A stretch of 64,000 nt of DNA from Thauera terpenica 58Eu (GCF_000443165.1 NZ_ATJV01000103.1:62001-126000); one strand, 5' to 3'. Shown: positions 27,463 to 36,209, counted from the first letter of the stretch. Program-made: numbers and translations. The notes: generated by a model from the sequence alone, not told the origin.

Positions 27463-28208
27463 TGGAGAAGGCTCCTGATGCCGCACGCGCCGTGCCTGCG
27501 CCTGCGGTGGTGATGAGCGCAGTGCGATATCGCTGGCCGCGCGCGGCGGCGGACTGCCTGGCCATCGATGAGCTCGTGCTGGCCGCGGGTGAGCGCGTCT
27601 TTGTACGCGGCCCCAGCGGCAGCGGCAAGACTACCTTGCTGTCTCTGGTGGGCGGAGTCATCCAGCCGCAGGCGGGGACGGTCACGGTTGCGGGTCAGGC
27701 GCTCGATCGTTTGTCGGCCGGCGCGCGCGATCGTTTTCGGGCGGATCACGTCGGCTTCGTGTTTCAGATGTTCAACCTGCTGCCTTATCTGTCGGCACGC
27801 GACAACATCTTGCTCGCCTGCCGTTTCTCGGCGGCGCGCCGTGCGCGGCTGAGGGCGCGCAACACTTCGCCCGCAGCCGAGCTTGCGCGCCTTGCCGAGC
27901 GCCTCGATCTGGGGGGCGATGTTCTCGCTCGCGCGGCCGCGGAGCTGTCGGTGGGCCAGCAGCAGCGCGTGGCCGCGGCGCGCGCGCTGATCGGGCGACC
28001 CGGCTTGATCATCGCTGACGAACCGACTTCGGCGCTCGACGCCGATCGCCAGCAGGCCTTCATCGATTTGCTGCGCGGCGAATGCGCGGCGGCGGGAGCG
28101 GCCTTGCTGTTCGTCAGCCACGACCTGCGACTGGCGCGGCATTTCGATCGTGTGCTGGATCTGGCCCGCATCAATCGCGTGGCCGCCTTGACGGAGCCGA
28201 GGCCATGA
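27462..28208 (+). CDS. ABC transporter ATP-binding protein (Zrg-like cluster)
   Basis: 248-aa ATPase of the LolD/MacB-type subfamily. Walker A is GPSGSGKTT, Q-loop FVFQMFNLLPYLS, signature LSVGQQQR (Gly after Ser replaced by Val) and Walker B LIIADEPTSALD, with H-loop FVSHD. The ATG overlaps the DUF2796 stop (TGATG), and its own stop overlaps the permease ATG. It works with the FtsX-type permease downstream. Context indicates a zinc-related substrate despite the exporter-like (MacB) family. Confidence 0.85.
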   Translation: MEKAPDAARAVPAPAVVMSAVRYRWPRAAADCLAIDELVLAAGERVFVRGPSGSGKTTLLSLVGGVIQPQAGTVTVAGQALDRLSAGARDRFRADHVGFVFQMFNLLPYLSARDNILLACRFSAARRARLRARNTSPAAELARLAERLDLGGDVLARAAAELSVGQQQRVAAARALIGRPGLIIADEPTSALDADRQQAFIDLLRGECAAAGAALLFVSHDLRLARHFDRVLDLARINRVAALTEPRP

Positions 28209-29491
28209 GCCCGATGTTTGTGCTCGCGCTGCGCAGCATCGGCAATCGACGCTTGTCGGTGGCGCTCACAGTGATTGCGGTTGCGCTGTCGGTGGCGCTG
28301 CTGCTGGGGGTGGAGCGCCTGCGCAACGATGCGCGCGAGGGTTTTGCGCAGACCATTTCCGGCACTGACCTGGTGGTGGGGGCGCGTGGCGGGGCGCTGC
28401 AGTTGCTGCTGTATGCGGTGTTTCACATCGGCAATGCCAGCAACAACGTGTCGTGGCCGAGCATCCAGCATATCGCAGCCCTGCCGCAGGTGAAGTGGCT
28501 GGTGCCGATCTCGCTTGGGGATTCTCACCGCGGCATGCGGGTGGTGGGCACCACGGCAGAGTTCTTCACGCATTACCGCCATGGCGACCGGCGCACTTTG
28601 GGCTTTGCCGCGGGGCGGGCGTTCGCGGCCGCGCCCGATGGCCTGTTCGAGGCGGTGATCGGGGCCGAAGTGGCGGCGCGCTTCGCCTATCGTGTGGGGC
28701 AGCAGATCGTGCTGAGCCATGGCAGCCTGGGCGGTGAGGGCGGGCCGCGCTTTGCCGATCATGCCGACAAGCCCTTCACCATCGTCGGCGTGCTCGCGCC
28801 CAGCGCCACGCCGGTGGATCGGGCGGTGCTGGTGGGGCTGGAGGGCATCGAGGCCATCCACGTCGATTGGCATGGCGGCGCGCCGATTCCAGGGCTGTCG
28901 ATCGCGCCCGAGCATGTGCGCAAGTTCGACCTCAGCCCCAAGTCGGTGACAGCGGCGCTGGTGGGGCTGGACAGCCGCATCGCAGTGTTCCGTGTGCAGC
29001 GCCAGATCAACAGCTTTGCCAATGAGCCGCTGACGGCGATCCTGCCGGGTGCCACGCTGCAGGAGCTGTGGGCGCTGGTGGGCATCGCCGAGCGCGCGCT
29101 GCTGGCGGTGTCGGCGCTGGTGGTGGTGGTCGGCCTTGCCGGGCTGGTGGCGGTGGTGGTCGCCAGCCTGGGCGAGCGCAGGCGCGAGCTGGCCATCCTG
29201 CGCGCCCTGGGGGCCAGCCCAATGCAGATCTTTGCCCTGCTGGCGCTGGAGAGCGTGCTCTTGTCCCTGGCGGGCATCGTGCTGGGAATGGGCGTGCTGT
29301 ATGGTGCGACGGCGCTGGCCGCGCCCTGGCTGGCGGCGAGCCATGGATTGAATCTGGTGCTGGATTGGCCTGCTGCAGGCGAGTGGCGGCTGCTGGCTGC
29401 GGTGCTGGGCGCCAGCCTGGTGGCGAGCCTGGTGCCGGCGTGGCGCGCCTACCGTTATTCGCTCGCCGATGGACTGACGATCAGGATCTAG
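28205..29491 (+). CDS. FtsX/MacB-type ABC permease (Zrg-like cluster)
   Basis: 428-aa inner-membrane protein. TM1 (SVALTVIAVALSVALLLGV) is followed by a long periplasmic domain (about 40-300) and three C-terminal TM helices with LGERRRELAILRALGASPMQ, the FtsX signature. It ends in AYRYSLADGLTIRI. The ATG overlaps the ATPase stop (ATGA). Permeases of this type usually drive periplasmic mechanotransmission rather than pore transport, so how it would support zinc uptake is open. Confidence 0.85.
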   Translation: MSPMFVLALRSIGNRRLSVALTVIAVALSVALLLGVERLRNDAREGFAQTISGTDLVVGARGGALQLLLYAVFHIGNASNNVSWPSIQHIAALPQVKWLVPISLGDSHRGMRVVGTTAEFFTHYRHGDRRTLGFAAGRAFAAAPDGLFEAVIGAEVAARFAYRVGQQIVLSHGSLGGEGGPRFADHADKPFTIVGVLAPSATPVDRAVLVGLEGIEAIHVDWHGGAPIPGLSIAPEHVRKFDLSPKSVTAALVGLDSRIAVFRVQRQINSFANEPLTAILPGATLQELWALVGIAERALLAVSALVVVVGLAGLVAVVVASLGERRRELAILRALGASPMQIFALLALESVLLSLAGIVLGMGVLYGATALAAPWLAASHGLNLVLDWPAAGEWRLLAAVLGASLVASLVPAWRAYRYSLADGLTIRI

Positions 29492-29493
29492 AG

Positions 29494-30135
29494 ATGATGC
29501 TTTTGAAACCTGCGCGCCTGCGCGCAGCCCGCTTGATGCTGCCAATGATGCTGTCGTTGGTGGCCCTGAGTGGGCTGACGCTGGGCCTGGCGCCACCCGT
29601 GTGGGCGCAATCCGGTGGCAGCCATCAGGTCGGCGACCGCCTCGCCGGCGCCGACAAGGGCGGCAAGACGGGCTTTCGCGAGATCAGCTGGGATGATCTG
29701 ATCCCTGCCGACTGGAACCCCGAGAAGTTCCTTGCTGACCTCGAGCTCGACGATCTGCAGGACAACGATCCGCGCGCGATGGAGCTCATGCAGCGCATGC
29801 GCGAAGAATGGGACCGGGCGCCGGTGGTGGAGCGTTTCTCCGGCCAGCAGGTGCGCATCCCCGGCTTTGTCGTGCCCCTTGAAAGCGACGGCAGGACGAT
29901 CCGCGAGTTCCTGCTCGTGCCCTACTTTGGCGCCTGTGTGCACGTGCCGCCCCCGCCCGCCAACCAGCTCATTCACGTCATCCCCGACCAGCCCATCGCA
30001 GCCGGCCTGAACATGTCGCCGGTGTGGGTGAATGGGGTGCTGAACGTGGGCAGGGTGGCGTCGGAGTTGGGGAGCGCGGGCTATCAGATGCGCGCCATGA
30101 AGGTGGAGGCGTACACCGAGCCGCTGCCACGTTAA
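29494..30135 (+). CDS. DUF3299 secreted protein (Zrg-like cluster)
   Basis: 213-aa protein with a long hydrophobic signal region (cleavage near PVWAQ). The DUF3299 core includes ISWDDLIPADWNP, VRIPGFVVPLESDGRTIREF and LLVPYFGACVHVPPPPANQL, with conserved Cys and His residues. It starts 2 bp after the permease stop and closes the operon. The family is consistently found with DUF2796/ABC zinc clusters; its biochemical role is unknown. The conserved Cys-Val-His could bind metal. Confidence 0.82.
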   Translation: MMLLKPARLRAARLMLPMMLSLVALSGLTLGLAPPVWAQSGGSHQVGDRLAGADKGGKTGFREISWDDLIPADWNPEKFLADLELDDLQDNDPRAMELMQRMREEWDRAPVVERFSGQQVRIPGFVVPLESDGRTIREFLLVPYFGACVHVPPPPANQLIHVIPDQPIAAGLNMSPVWVNGVLNVGRVASELGSAGYQMRAMKVEAYTEPLPR

Positions 30136-30212
30136 AACATACCTGGGCTGGGCAGGCAGTGCAGCCACGCGCCGAACGGCGTCGTGTGCGCTGCCGCCAG
30201 CTTGTCCCGACC

Positions 30213-31091
30213 TCAGACTGAGCGGAATTTCCTGCCGCGTTGGCTGCCGCCCAGGCCTATGAGTCCCAATGTCAGCAGCGCGAGCATGCCAGGCTCGGAC
30301 ACGGAGTTGCTCGGGATGGATACATAGAGCCGGTCTGAAGAGATGCTGTGCCAGTCCTGGTCTTGTGGCCCCCACAGGGCGAGATCGATGACGCCCGACT
30401 CAAGGCGGTTGAAGTAGTCAATCTGGATGCCGTAATAGCCGCTGCCCAGGCTCACGGCGCTGTTGCCATTGGCGCCGCTGAGGGTGTAATGATCACGCCC
30501 GGTACTGCTCCCTGCCAGCGTTTCGCGACTGACCCCGAGCATCCCGTTGGCGCCGGTAAGCGCGAACGTGAAGCCGTCATCGGCAAACAAGCTGAAGTCG
30601 TAGAGGCCAGCCTCGGCGATGTAGACGAAGCCACCAAAGCTTGCCGCGTAGTTCGTTTGTACTCCGGTCTGCGCCACGATGGGCGCTAGCGGGCGTTGGT
30701 AGTCGTAGCCCCAGGAGCCATAGCTACCGTTGCTGGCGAAATCATTGTAGGTCTGGTTCGCGAAGCTCACTGCCGACACCGTGCTCACGCGGCCGATGAG
30801 GGCGGCGTCGGTAGGCGAGAGGTTGTGCACATGGGCGATGTCTACCGTGCCCCAGATTCCGGTGCCCCAGCTGAAGTTGCCGATTGCTTGCGGGCCCTGA
30901 CCGGGTTCAACCCAGGTCTGCTGGCTGAAACGGTAATCGTCGCGGATCTGGCTCCAGGTTGCAGACAGGCCTCCGCCGGTCACATAGGAGGCCGTGCTCA
31001 GCGGGTCGAGCATGAGCGTGGCCGATGCGGGGTGAGCCAGGCAGACGCAGCAGGCGAGCGCGCTGAAAGACTTCAAAAGGAGATTTGGCAT
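30213..31091 (-). CDS. PEP-CTERM sorted extracellular protein with PA14-like region
   Basis: 292-aa secreted protein with an N-terminal signal peptide (ALACCVCLAHPASA). A C-terminal sorting tail begins SEPGMLALLTLGLIGLGGSQ and ends with basic residues, a variant of the VPEP-TM-RRR signal read by exosortase. The middle contains GLYDFSLFADDGFTFALTG, reminiscent of PA14 domains that bind sugars. It lies divergent from pgaA, so it may be a matrix or surface protein made with the exopolysaccharide. No exosortase gene is in the window. The first residue of the motif is Ser instead of Pro. Confidence 0.8.
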   Translation of the reverse strand: MPNLLLKSFSALACCVCLAHPASATLMLDPLSTASYVTGGGLSATWSQIRDDYRFSQQTWVEPGQGPQAIGNFSWGTGIWGTVDIAHVHNLSPTDAALIGRVSTVSAVSFANQTYNDFASNGSYGSWGYDYQRPLAPIVAQTGVQTNYAASFGGFVYIAEAGLYDFSLFADDGFTFALTGANGMLGVSRETLAGSSTGRDHYTLSGANGNSAVSLGSGYYGIQIDYFNRLESGVIDLALWGPQDQDWHSISSDRLYVSIPSNSVSEPGMLALLTLGLIGLGGSQRGRKFRSV

Positions 31092-31101
31092 GGCGTTTGC
31101 C
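31086..31101 (+). promoter_or_regulatory. sigma54-like -24/-12 element upstream of pgaA
   Basis: TTGGCATGGCGTTTGC places GG and GC exactly 10 bases apart, close to TGGCAC-N5-TTGC. It points toward pgaA (about 200 bp away) but overlaps the start codon of the divergent PEP-CTERM gene. PEP-CTERM and exopolysaccharide genes are often RpoN-dependent in related bacteria. Match by eye only. Confidence 0.25.
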
Positions 31102-31304
31102 CCTGATTCATATGAATTCTTATGGTGGGGATTGTTGATGACAGGGGGGCAGTTGTCGAGGAAGTCCATCACGAAATGAACAAGGTCTGCACCGGTTTGG
31201 CGTTCTTATGGCTTGAGCTCATCGAGCGTGATCTGCGCCCTGTTCAAGGGTGCTCACATCAATGAGTATCGGCCTGTGCTTTTTCGTCGAGTCGGCTGCG
31301 CATC

Positions 31305-33161
31305 ATGATCCTCCTGTCCCCACGCACGCTTTTTTCACTGGCCCTGCTTGCTTTCTGCAAACTGGCCTGGTGCGTGGATGGTGCTGGCGTCGAGCCCGTG
31401 TCTGCAGCTGTATGGTGGGAGGAGCAGCAGGCGAATGCAGAGCTGATTCGTGCGGGCATGCGTCAATTGGATCGAGACTGGACGCCGGCGCGCTACGCAC
31501 GCATCGATGATGCCCTCAAGGACAATGCCGAGCGACTCGAAAGGCTGCTTGCGGCCGGTGGCTTTTCTCCGGTTGAGCGTGCGCTGCGACTTGATCGGGC
31601 GTTGGCGCTTGCAGCCCGCGGCCGTGACGATGAGGCGGCCAGGCTGTTGACGGAGTTGGGTGGCGATGCTGTCTTGCCCCCGTTTGCCATCCAGGTCGCC
31701 GGTGACGTCGCGATGCGCCAGCGTCGCCCGCTTGAGGCCGCAAGGCATTATCGTGCCGCGCTCGCGGTGCAGCCCGAATCGGTGGCGCTGCACGTAAACC
31801 TCGCGTACGCCTATCTTGAGGCCGGGCAACTGCACGAGCTCGAGAGCACGCTGAGCACGCTTGAACGTATCGATCGCGCATCGCTCGATGTCCGTCTGCT
31901 GCGCGTGCGCATGACACGATTCAATGATCGGTTGGCGCAGGCGCAGCAACTCGTGGACGCTCTCGGCGCGGATGAGCGTGACACCGTGGAGGCGGCGCTG
32001 GAGGAGGCTGCCCTGGCGCAGGCGCGCGGACTGCCGCGGACTGCTGAAAAGACTTACGCCGGTGCGCTCGCCGCAGCACCCGACAACATCCGTGCTGCAG
32101 TCGGGCTGGCCGAGGCTGCGTGGGCCGCAGGCGCCCTGGACGAGGTGCACGCCCAGCTTGATCGACTCAATGAACATGCCCCTGAGCATCCGGCGGTCAG
32201 GCGTTTGACGAACTCCTGGAACTCCGCGCGTCGGGCCTGGTTGAGCATGGAAGTCAATGCCGGGCGCGGCTACGGCAGCATTGCTGGCAAGGACGATATC
32301 AGCACCGATCTTTGGCTCCATGGCCCACTGGCGACGAGTGGGCTGAGGCTGTTCGCGCATCATCACCGGGTTGCCGCGGATTTTGACGACAATCGGGCGC
32401 AGCATATCCGCGTTGGGGCCGGACTGGAGCTGACGCGACGTGACTGGAGCATGGCGGCCGAGCTCGGTCGCGAGCGCACTTACGGACGCGACACCACCTT
32501 CTCCCTACGCGGCAGTTTGCAGGCCTCGGATCATTGGGGTTTTCGCGCCAGCGCTGAGTCTCATGCTGATGACGTTTCCGTGAAGGGGCGTTATTACTAC
32601 CTTGAGGATTTCGGTACGGTGCTCAGCGCGCATCGACTTGCCCTTGGTGTCACCCATTTCGTCAATGAGTCACGGCGCTTCTTGGCGGATGTGGGTTACT
32701 ACGACTTCAAGGATGGCAACAGCCGTGAGACTTTGACCACGACCTGGATCGAGCGTGTTCATGCCGCCCCGCGGCACACCATCGACGTGCATGGCGCAGC
32801 CTATACCAGCAGCAATACTCGAGCTGGCGCTGAGTATTTCAACCCCAGGCGTGACTATGCGCTCTCGGTAATGGTCGTTTCGGATTGGCTGACCTGGCAC
32901 GACTATGGCCGGCGCTTCAATCAGCGCGTCGCTGCAAGCTTGGGAAGCTATCGGCAGCAGTCTGCGGCGGAGCCACGTGATACTGAGCAGCGCGATATCG
33001 ACCATGGCTGGAAGGTCTTTGGCGAACTGAGATATGAGCATGAATGGAAGGCGAGTGATGAGCTCTCTGCTCGGTACGGCATTGGCGTTCGCCGTTTTCC
33101 CTATGACGGCGACCATGAGACGCGTGCCTATCTCTACGGCGCGCTCAGCATGTATTTCTAA
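31305..33161 (+). CDS. pgaA: PgaA-like outer-membrane porin for poly-GlcNAc export
   Basis: 618-aa outer-membrane exporter. A signal peptide (FSLALLAFCKLAWC) is followed by a periplasmic TPR superhelix (about 60-300, repeats such as ARHYRAALAVQPESVALHVN) and a C-terminal PgaA barrel (about 310-618) ending in YLYGALSMYF. PgaA/HmsH guides the polymer across the outer membrane. It is somewhat shorter than the roughly 800-aa E. coli protein, mainly in the TPR part. It lies 29 bp before pgaC. Confidence 0.85.
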   Translation: MILLSPRTLFSLALLAFCKLAWCVDGAGVEPVSAAVWWEEQQANAELIRAGMRQLDRDWTPARYARIDDALKDNAERLERLLAAGGFSPVERALRLDRALALAARGRDDEAARLLTELGGDAVLPPFAIQVAGDVAMRQRRPLEAARHYRAALAVQPESVALHVNLAYAYLEAGQLHELESTLSTLERIDRASLDVRLLRVRMTRFNDRLAQAQQLVDALGADERDTVEAALEEAALAQARGLPRTAEKTYAGALAAAPDNIRAAVGLAEAAWAAGALDEVHAQLDRLNEHAPEHPAVRRLTNSWNSARRAWLSMEVNAGRGYGSIAGKDDISTDLWLHGPLATSGLRLFAHHHRVAADFDDNRAQHIRVGAGLELTRRDWSMAAELGRERTYGRDTTFSLRGSLQASDHWGFRASAESHADDVSVKGRYYYLEDFGTVLSAHRLALGVTHFVNESRRFLADVGYYDFKDGNSRETLTTTWIERVHAAPRHTIDVHGAAYTSSNTRAGAEYFNPRRDYALSVMVVSDWLTWHDYGRRFNQRVAASLGSYRQQSAAEPRDTEQRDIDHGWKVFGELRYEHEWKASDELSARYGIGVRRFPYDGDHETRAYLYGALSMYF

Positions 33162-33190
33162 ATGACTCGAGAAAACGACGAGTGCCGATC

Positions 33191-34459
33191 ATGATTGAAT
33201 TCACGACCGATCTTGTTCGCGTCCTCTTTGCCTTCTGTTTTTATTATCCGCTTTTCATGGCCTATCTGTGGATGAGCGGTGGTCTCTACTATTACCTGCA
33301 TTACGAGCGCAAGGATCCACCGCCCGATAAGCCGCCTCCCCTACTGCACTATCCGGCCGTGAGCATCCTCGTGCCCTGCCATAACGAGGGTGAAAACATC
33401 TGCGAAACGGTGGCCGCGCTGCAGGCACTGGATTACCCGGAATATGAGATCTTGCTCATTGATGATGGCAGCACCGACGATACGGGTGCCCATATCGAAC
33501 GCCTGGCACAAGGCGATGACCGTATCCGCGTTGTCCGTCTTGCCCGTAATCAGGGTAAGGCGGTGGGCCTGAACACGGCGGCAACCTTGGCGAGGCATGA
33601 TTATTTCCTGTGTATCGACGGCGACTCCCTGGTGGACATGCATTGTCTCAAGTGGATGATGCGGCACTTGCTGGGCAGTCCACGGGTGGGGGCCGTGACG
33701 GGCAACCCACGTATCCGCACCCGTTCGACCCTCATTGGAAAGATTCAGGTCGGTGAGTTCTCTTCCATCATCGGTCTCATCAAGCGCGCTCAGCGCACTT
33801 ACGGCAAGGTCTTCACGGTATCGGGTGTGATGGTGTGCTTTCGTCGCAGCGCTCTTCATGACGTTGGCTACTGGAACCCCGATGCACTCACCGAAGACAT
33901 TGATGTCAGCTGGCGCCTCGAGGTGCGTCACTGGGACGTCCGCTTCGAGCCCAATGCCTTGTGCTGGATTCTGATGCCCGAAACCTTGCGCGGGCTCTGG
34001 CGCCAGCGTTTGCGCTGGGCGATGGGGGGAAGCCAGGTTCTGATGACGCAATTTGGCGTTCTCTTGCGCTGGCGCCAGCGGCGCTTGTGGCCGATCTACA
34101 TCGAATATTTCACCAGTGTCGCCTGGGCCTATTCGATGGCCCTCATTGTCCTGTTGTTTGGCGTGGGTCTGCTTGTTGATCTGCCTGAAGCGTTGCAGAT
34201 TCGCAGTCTTGCGCCCGGTTGGGGTGGGCTTGTGATTGGCTCCACCTGTCTTTTGCAGTTCGGTGTGAGCATGTTCCTCGATTCTCGCTATGAACGAGGA
34301 TACGGTCGCTATTACTACTGGATGATCTGGTACCCGCTGGCGTACTGGATTCTTAATGTCTGCACCTCGGTCGTTGCACTGCCGAGTGTTCTGCTCAGAG
34401 GAAGAAGGCGCGCAAGATGGAAAAGTCCGGATCGTGGAATTCGACCCCATGTTCCCTGA
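33191..34459 (+). CDS. pgaC: poly-beta-1,6-N-acetylglucosamine synthase
   Basis: Inner-membrane processive GT2 glycosyltransferase making poly-GlcNAc from UDP-GlcNAc. About 422 aa. Motifs are intact: LLIDDGSTDD, CIDGDSLVD, TEDIDVSW (catalytic Asp) and QRLRW (polymer binding). Long identities with E. coli PgaC are recognisable (VGAVTGNPRIRTRSTLIGKI). TM helices lie at the N-terminus and in the last 130 residues. ATG 33191 is preferred; an in-frame GTG lies at 33182. The 3' end overlaps pgaD by 43 bp. Confidence 0.93.
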   Translation: MIEFTTDLVRVLFAFCFYYPLFMAYLWMSGGLYYYLHYERKDPPPDKPPPLLHYPAVSILVPCHNEGENICETVAALQALDYPEYEILLIDDGSTDDTGAHIERLAQGDDRIRVVRLARNQGKAVGLNTAATLARHDYFLCIDGDSLVDMHCLKWMMRHLLGSPRVGAVTGNPRIRTRSTLIGKIQVGEFSSIIGLIKRAQRTYGKVFTVSGVMVCFRRSALHDVGYWNPDALTEDIDVSWRLEVRHWDVRFEPNALCWILMPETLRGLWRQRLRWAMGGSQVLMTQFGVLLRWRQRRLWPIYIEYFTSVAWAYSMALIVLLFGVGLLVDLPEALQIRSLAPGWGGLVIGSTCLLQFGVSMFLDSRYERGYGRYYYWMIWYPLAYWILNVCTSVVALPSVLLRGRRRARWKSPDRGIRPHVP

Positions 34460-34896
34460 TCATTGATCGTCCTGACCTTCAGTCCTGGTCGCAGCGCGCA
34501 ATTTCCGGGGCTCTCACCACCTTTTTCTGGCTCCTCTGGCTTGCCTTGTGGATGCCGTTACTGACCCTGACTGGATGGGCGTTCTTCGGCTGGCAATTCA
34601 AGGTGCACATGTTTGATCTTGGCGGAATAGGCGGCTTCGTGGAGCTCATCAGTATTTATGCTGCCATCATTTTCCTGATCAGCTTCGTGCTTCTGACCTG
34701 GGCAAAATACAATCATCTCCGGTTTCGAGGAATGGATCGCCGCAAGGCTTTTCCTTCCGTTACGCCAGCGGCAATCGCGACGATGCTGGGGCGCTCCGAG
34801 GAGAGTGTCCTGGCGTGGCAGCAGATGCGGGTGGTCATCGTTGAGCATGGCGAAGCAGGTGACATTCGCGCGGTGACCGCCATCCCGCAAATGTGA
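34417..34896 (+). CDS. pgaD: PgaD accessory subunit of poly-GlcNAc synthase
   Basis: 159-aa inner-membrane protein with two TM helices (about 30-55 and 75-95) and the conserved W(A)KYNHLRFRG segment that follows TM2 in PgaD. PgaD stabilises PgaC and forms part of the cyclic-di-GMP-responsive synthase complex. The reading from 34417 overlaps pgaC; a later start is possible. No pgaB follows: the next gene is an unrelated crotonase on the other strand. Confidence 0.85.
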   Translation: MEKSGSWNSTPCSLIIDRPDLQSWSQRAISGALTTFFWLLWLALWMPLLTLTGWAFFGWQFKVHMFDLGGIGGFVELISIYAAIIFLISFVLLTWAKYNHLRFRGMDRRKAFPSVTPAAIATMLGRSEESVLAWQQMRVVIVEHGEAGDIRAVTAIPQM

Positions 34897-34941
34897 AGCT
34901 CATGGGGTGGCATGTGGTCGCAAGGAGATGCGCAGCAAGGA

Positions 34942-35724
34942 TCATCGCCCCGTAAAGCGGGGCGTTCTCTTGTGCAGGAAGGCATCCAGCCCCTCGCGAT
35001 AATCAGCGGTGGCGAGAAAGTCGAAGGCCTCGCGTTTTTCGGCCTCGCTCAGTGGCGCGCCGTTCATCAGCCGCTTCACCCACTGCTTGTGCCAGCGTGC
35101 CACCAGAGGCGCACCGGCACAGATGCGCGCGGCACAGGCTGCGGCTTCGTCGAATACCCTGGCATCGTCCACCACGCGTGACAGCAGGCCCTTGTCCAGC
35201 GCCTCGCGTGCGCTCAGGATGCGCCCCTCGAGCAAGATCTCCAGCACCACGGCCGGGCCAACGAGTGCGAGCAGGCCGGCCATCTCGCCCGGGTACATCG
35301 AGAAACCGAGGCGATTGATCGGCGCCCCGAAGCGCGACGACTCGCCCGCGATGCGAATGTCGCAGCAGCCGGCTATCTCCAGGCCGCCGCCGATGCAGGC
35401 GCCGCGGATCGCCGCCACCGTGGGCAGTGCGCACGACCGGATCGCATCCAGTGCGCTCGCGACCAGCTCGTCGTGGTAGTGCAGGGCGTCCTCCACCGTG
35501 GCGCGCACGGTCAGGAACTCTTCGATGTCGCCGCCTGCAGCAAAGGCCTCCTCGCCTGCGCCGCGCAGGATCACGCAGCGGACCTCCGGCGTCTGCGCCA
35601 CGCGCTGCATGGCGCTGGACAGGCCGCGCCACATCTCGGCGTTCACCGCGTTGAGTTTGCCTGGGTTGTGCAGCGTCACGGTGGCGATGCCGGCACTGAA
35701 ATCAAACAAGATCCCTGAATCCAT
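34942..35724 (-). CDS. crotonase-superfamily (enoyl-CoA hydratase/isomerase-like) protein
   Basis: 260-aa crotonase fold. Oxyanion-hole segments AFAAGGDIEEF (about 61-70) and GACIGGGLEIAGCCDIRIA (about 108-126) are present, and E116 matches the first catalytic Glu of enoyl-CoA hydratase. The second catalytic Glu is absent: the region reads FGAPINRLGFSMYPG, with Ile-Asn where hydratases have Pro-Glu. Hydratase activity is therefore uncertain; isomerase, decarboxylase or hydrolase activity is possible. Divergent from the acetate-permease pair. ATG 35724 chosen over the longer frame, which adds a non-conserved leader. Confidence 0.8.
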   Translation of the reverse strand: MDSGILFDFSAGIATVTLHNPGKLNAVNAEMWRGLSSAMQRVAQTPEVRCVILRGAGEEAFAAGGDIEEFLTVRATVEDALHYHDELVASALDAIRSCALPTVAAIRGACIGGGLEIAGCCDIRIAGESSRFGAPINRLGFSMYPGEMAGLLALVGPAVVLEILLEGRILSAREALDKGLLSRVVDDARVFDEAAACAARICAGAPLVARWHKQWVKRLMNGAPLSEAEKREAFDFLATADYREGLDAFLHKRTPRFTGR

Positions 35725-35754
35725 GGTATATGCAGAGCAATGAATAAAAAGTTT

Positions 35755-35796
35755 CCATACGGACATGTATGGAGTCTTATGGATGATATATCATCC
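35755..35796. promoter_or_regulatory. two adjacent palindromes in the crotonase-actP divergent promoter
   Basis: CCATAC-N6-GTATGG (35755-35772) is followed 8 bp later by the perfect 16-bp palindrome GGATGATATATCATCC (35781-35796). Their centres are 25 bp apart. Both lie in the region between the crotonase start and DUF485. They look like operator sites for a dimeric regulator, which I cannot identify. Confidence 0.45.
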
Positions 35797-35888
35797 GCAA
35801 CACTGGAACGCCGCAGCAGACGGCCGAGCGGTCAAAGGGGGGTGGGGAGTACGTTTTTCAACGTTGCTGTTCCTTGAGGAGGGAGAAA

Positions 35889-36209
35889 GTGTCTAGCTCA
35901 GTCTATGCGCACATCAGGCGCAATCCGCGCTTTACCGAACTGGTGGCCAAGCGCACCCGCTTTGCGGGCATTCTTGCGGCCATCGTGCTGGTGGTATTTT
36001 ATGGCTTCGTTCTGCTCGTGGCCTTCGCGCCCGAGTTGATCGGCAAGCGACTGTTCGAGGGCAGCAACCTGACCTTCGGCATTCTGGCCGCTTTCGTCCA
36101 GTTCATCTTTTTCTGGATCCTGACTCTGGTCTACGTGCGTCGCGCCAATGGCGAGTTCGATGACATCAACCAGGAAATCGTCAAGGCTGGATGGAAGGCA
36201 GAAAAATGA
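35889..36209 (+). CDS. DUF485 membrane protein (YjcH-like)
   Basis: 106-aa inner-membrane protein with two TM helices (about 28-50 and 65-88) and the family pattern [18 protein letters not shown]485 proteins accompany ActP-type acetate/solute:sodium symporters and probably assist them. GTG 35889 follows the strong RBS GGAGGGAGAAA. The stop overlaps the actP ATG (ATGA). Confidence 0.9.
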   Translation: MSSSVYAHIRRNPRFTELVAKRTRFAGILAAIVLVVFYGFVLLVAFAPELIGKRLFEGSNLTFGILAAFVQFIFFWILTLVYVRRANGEFDDINQEIVKAGWKAEK

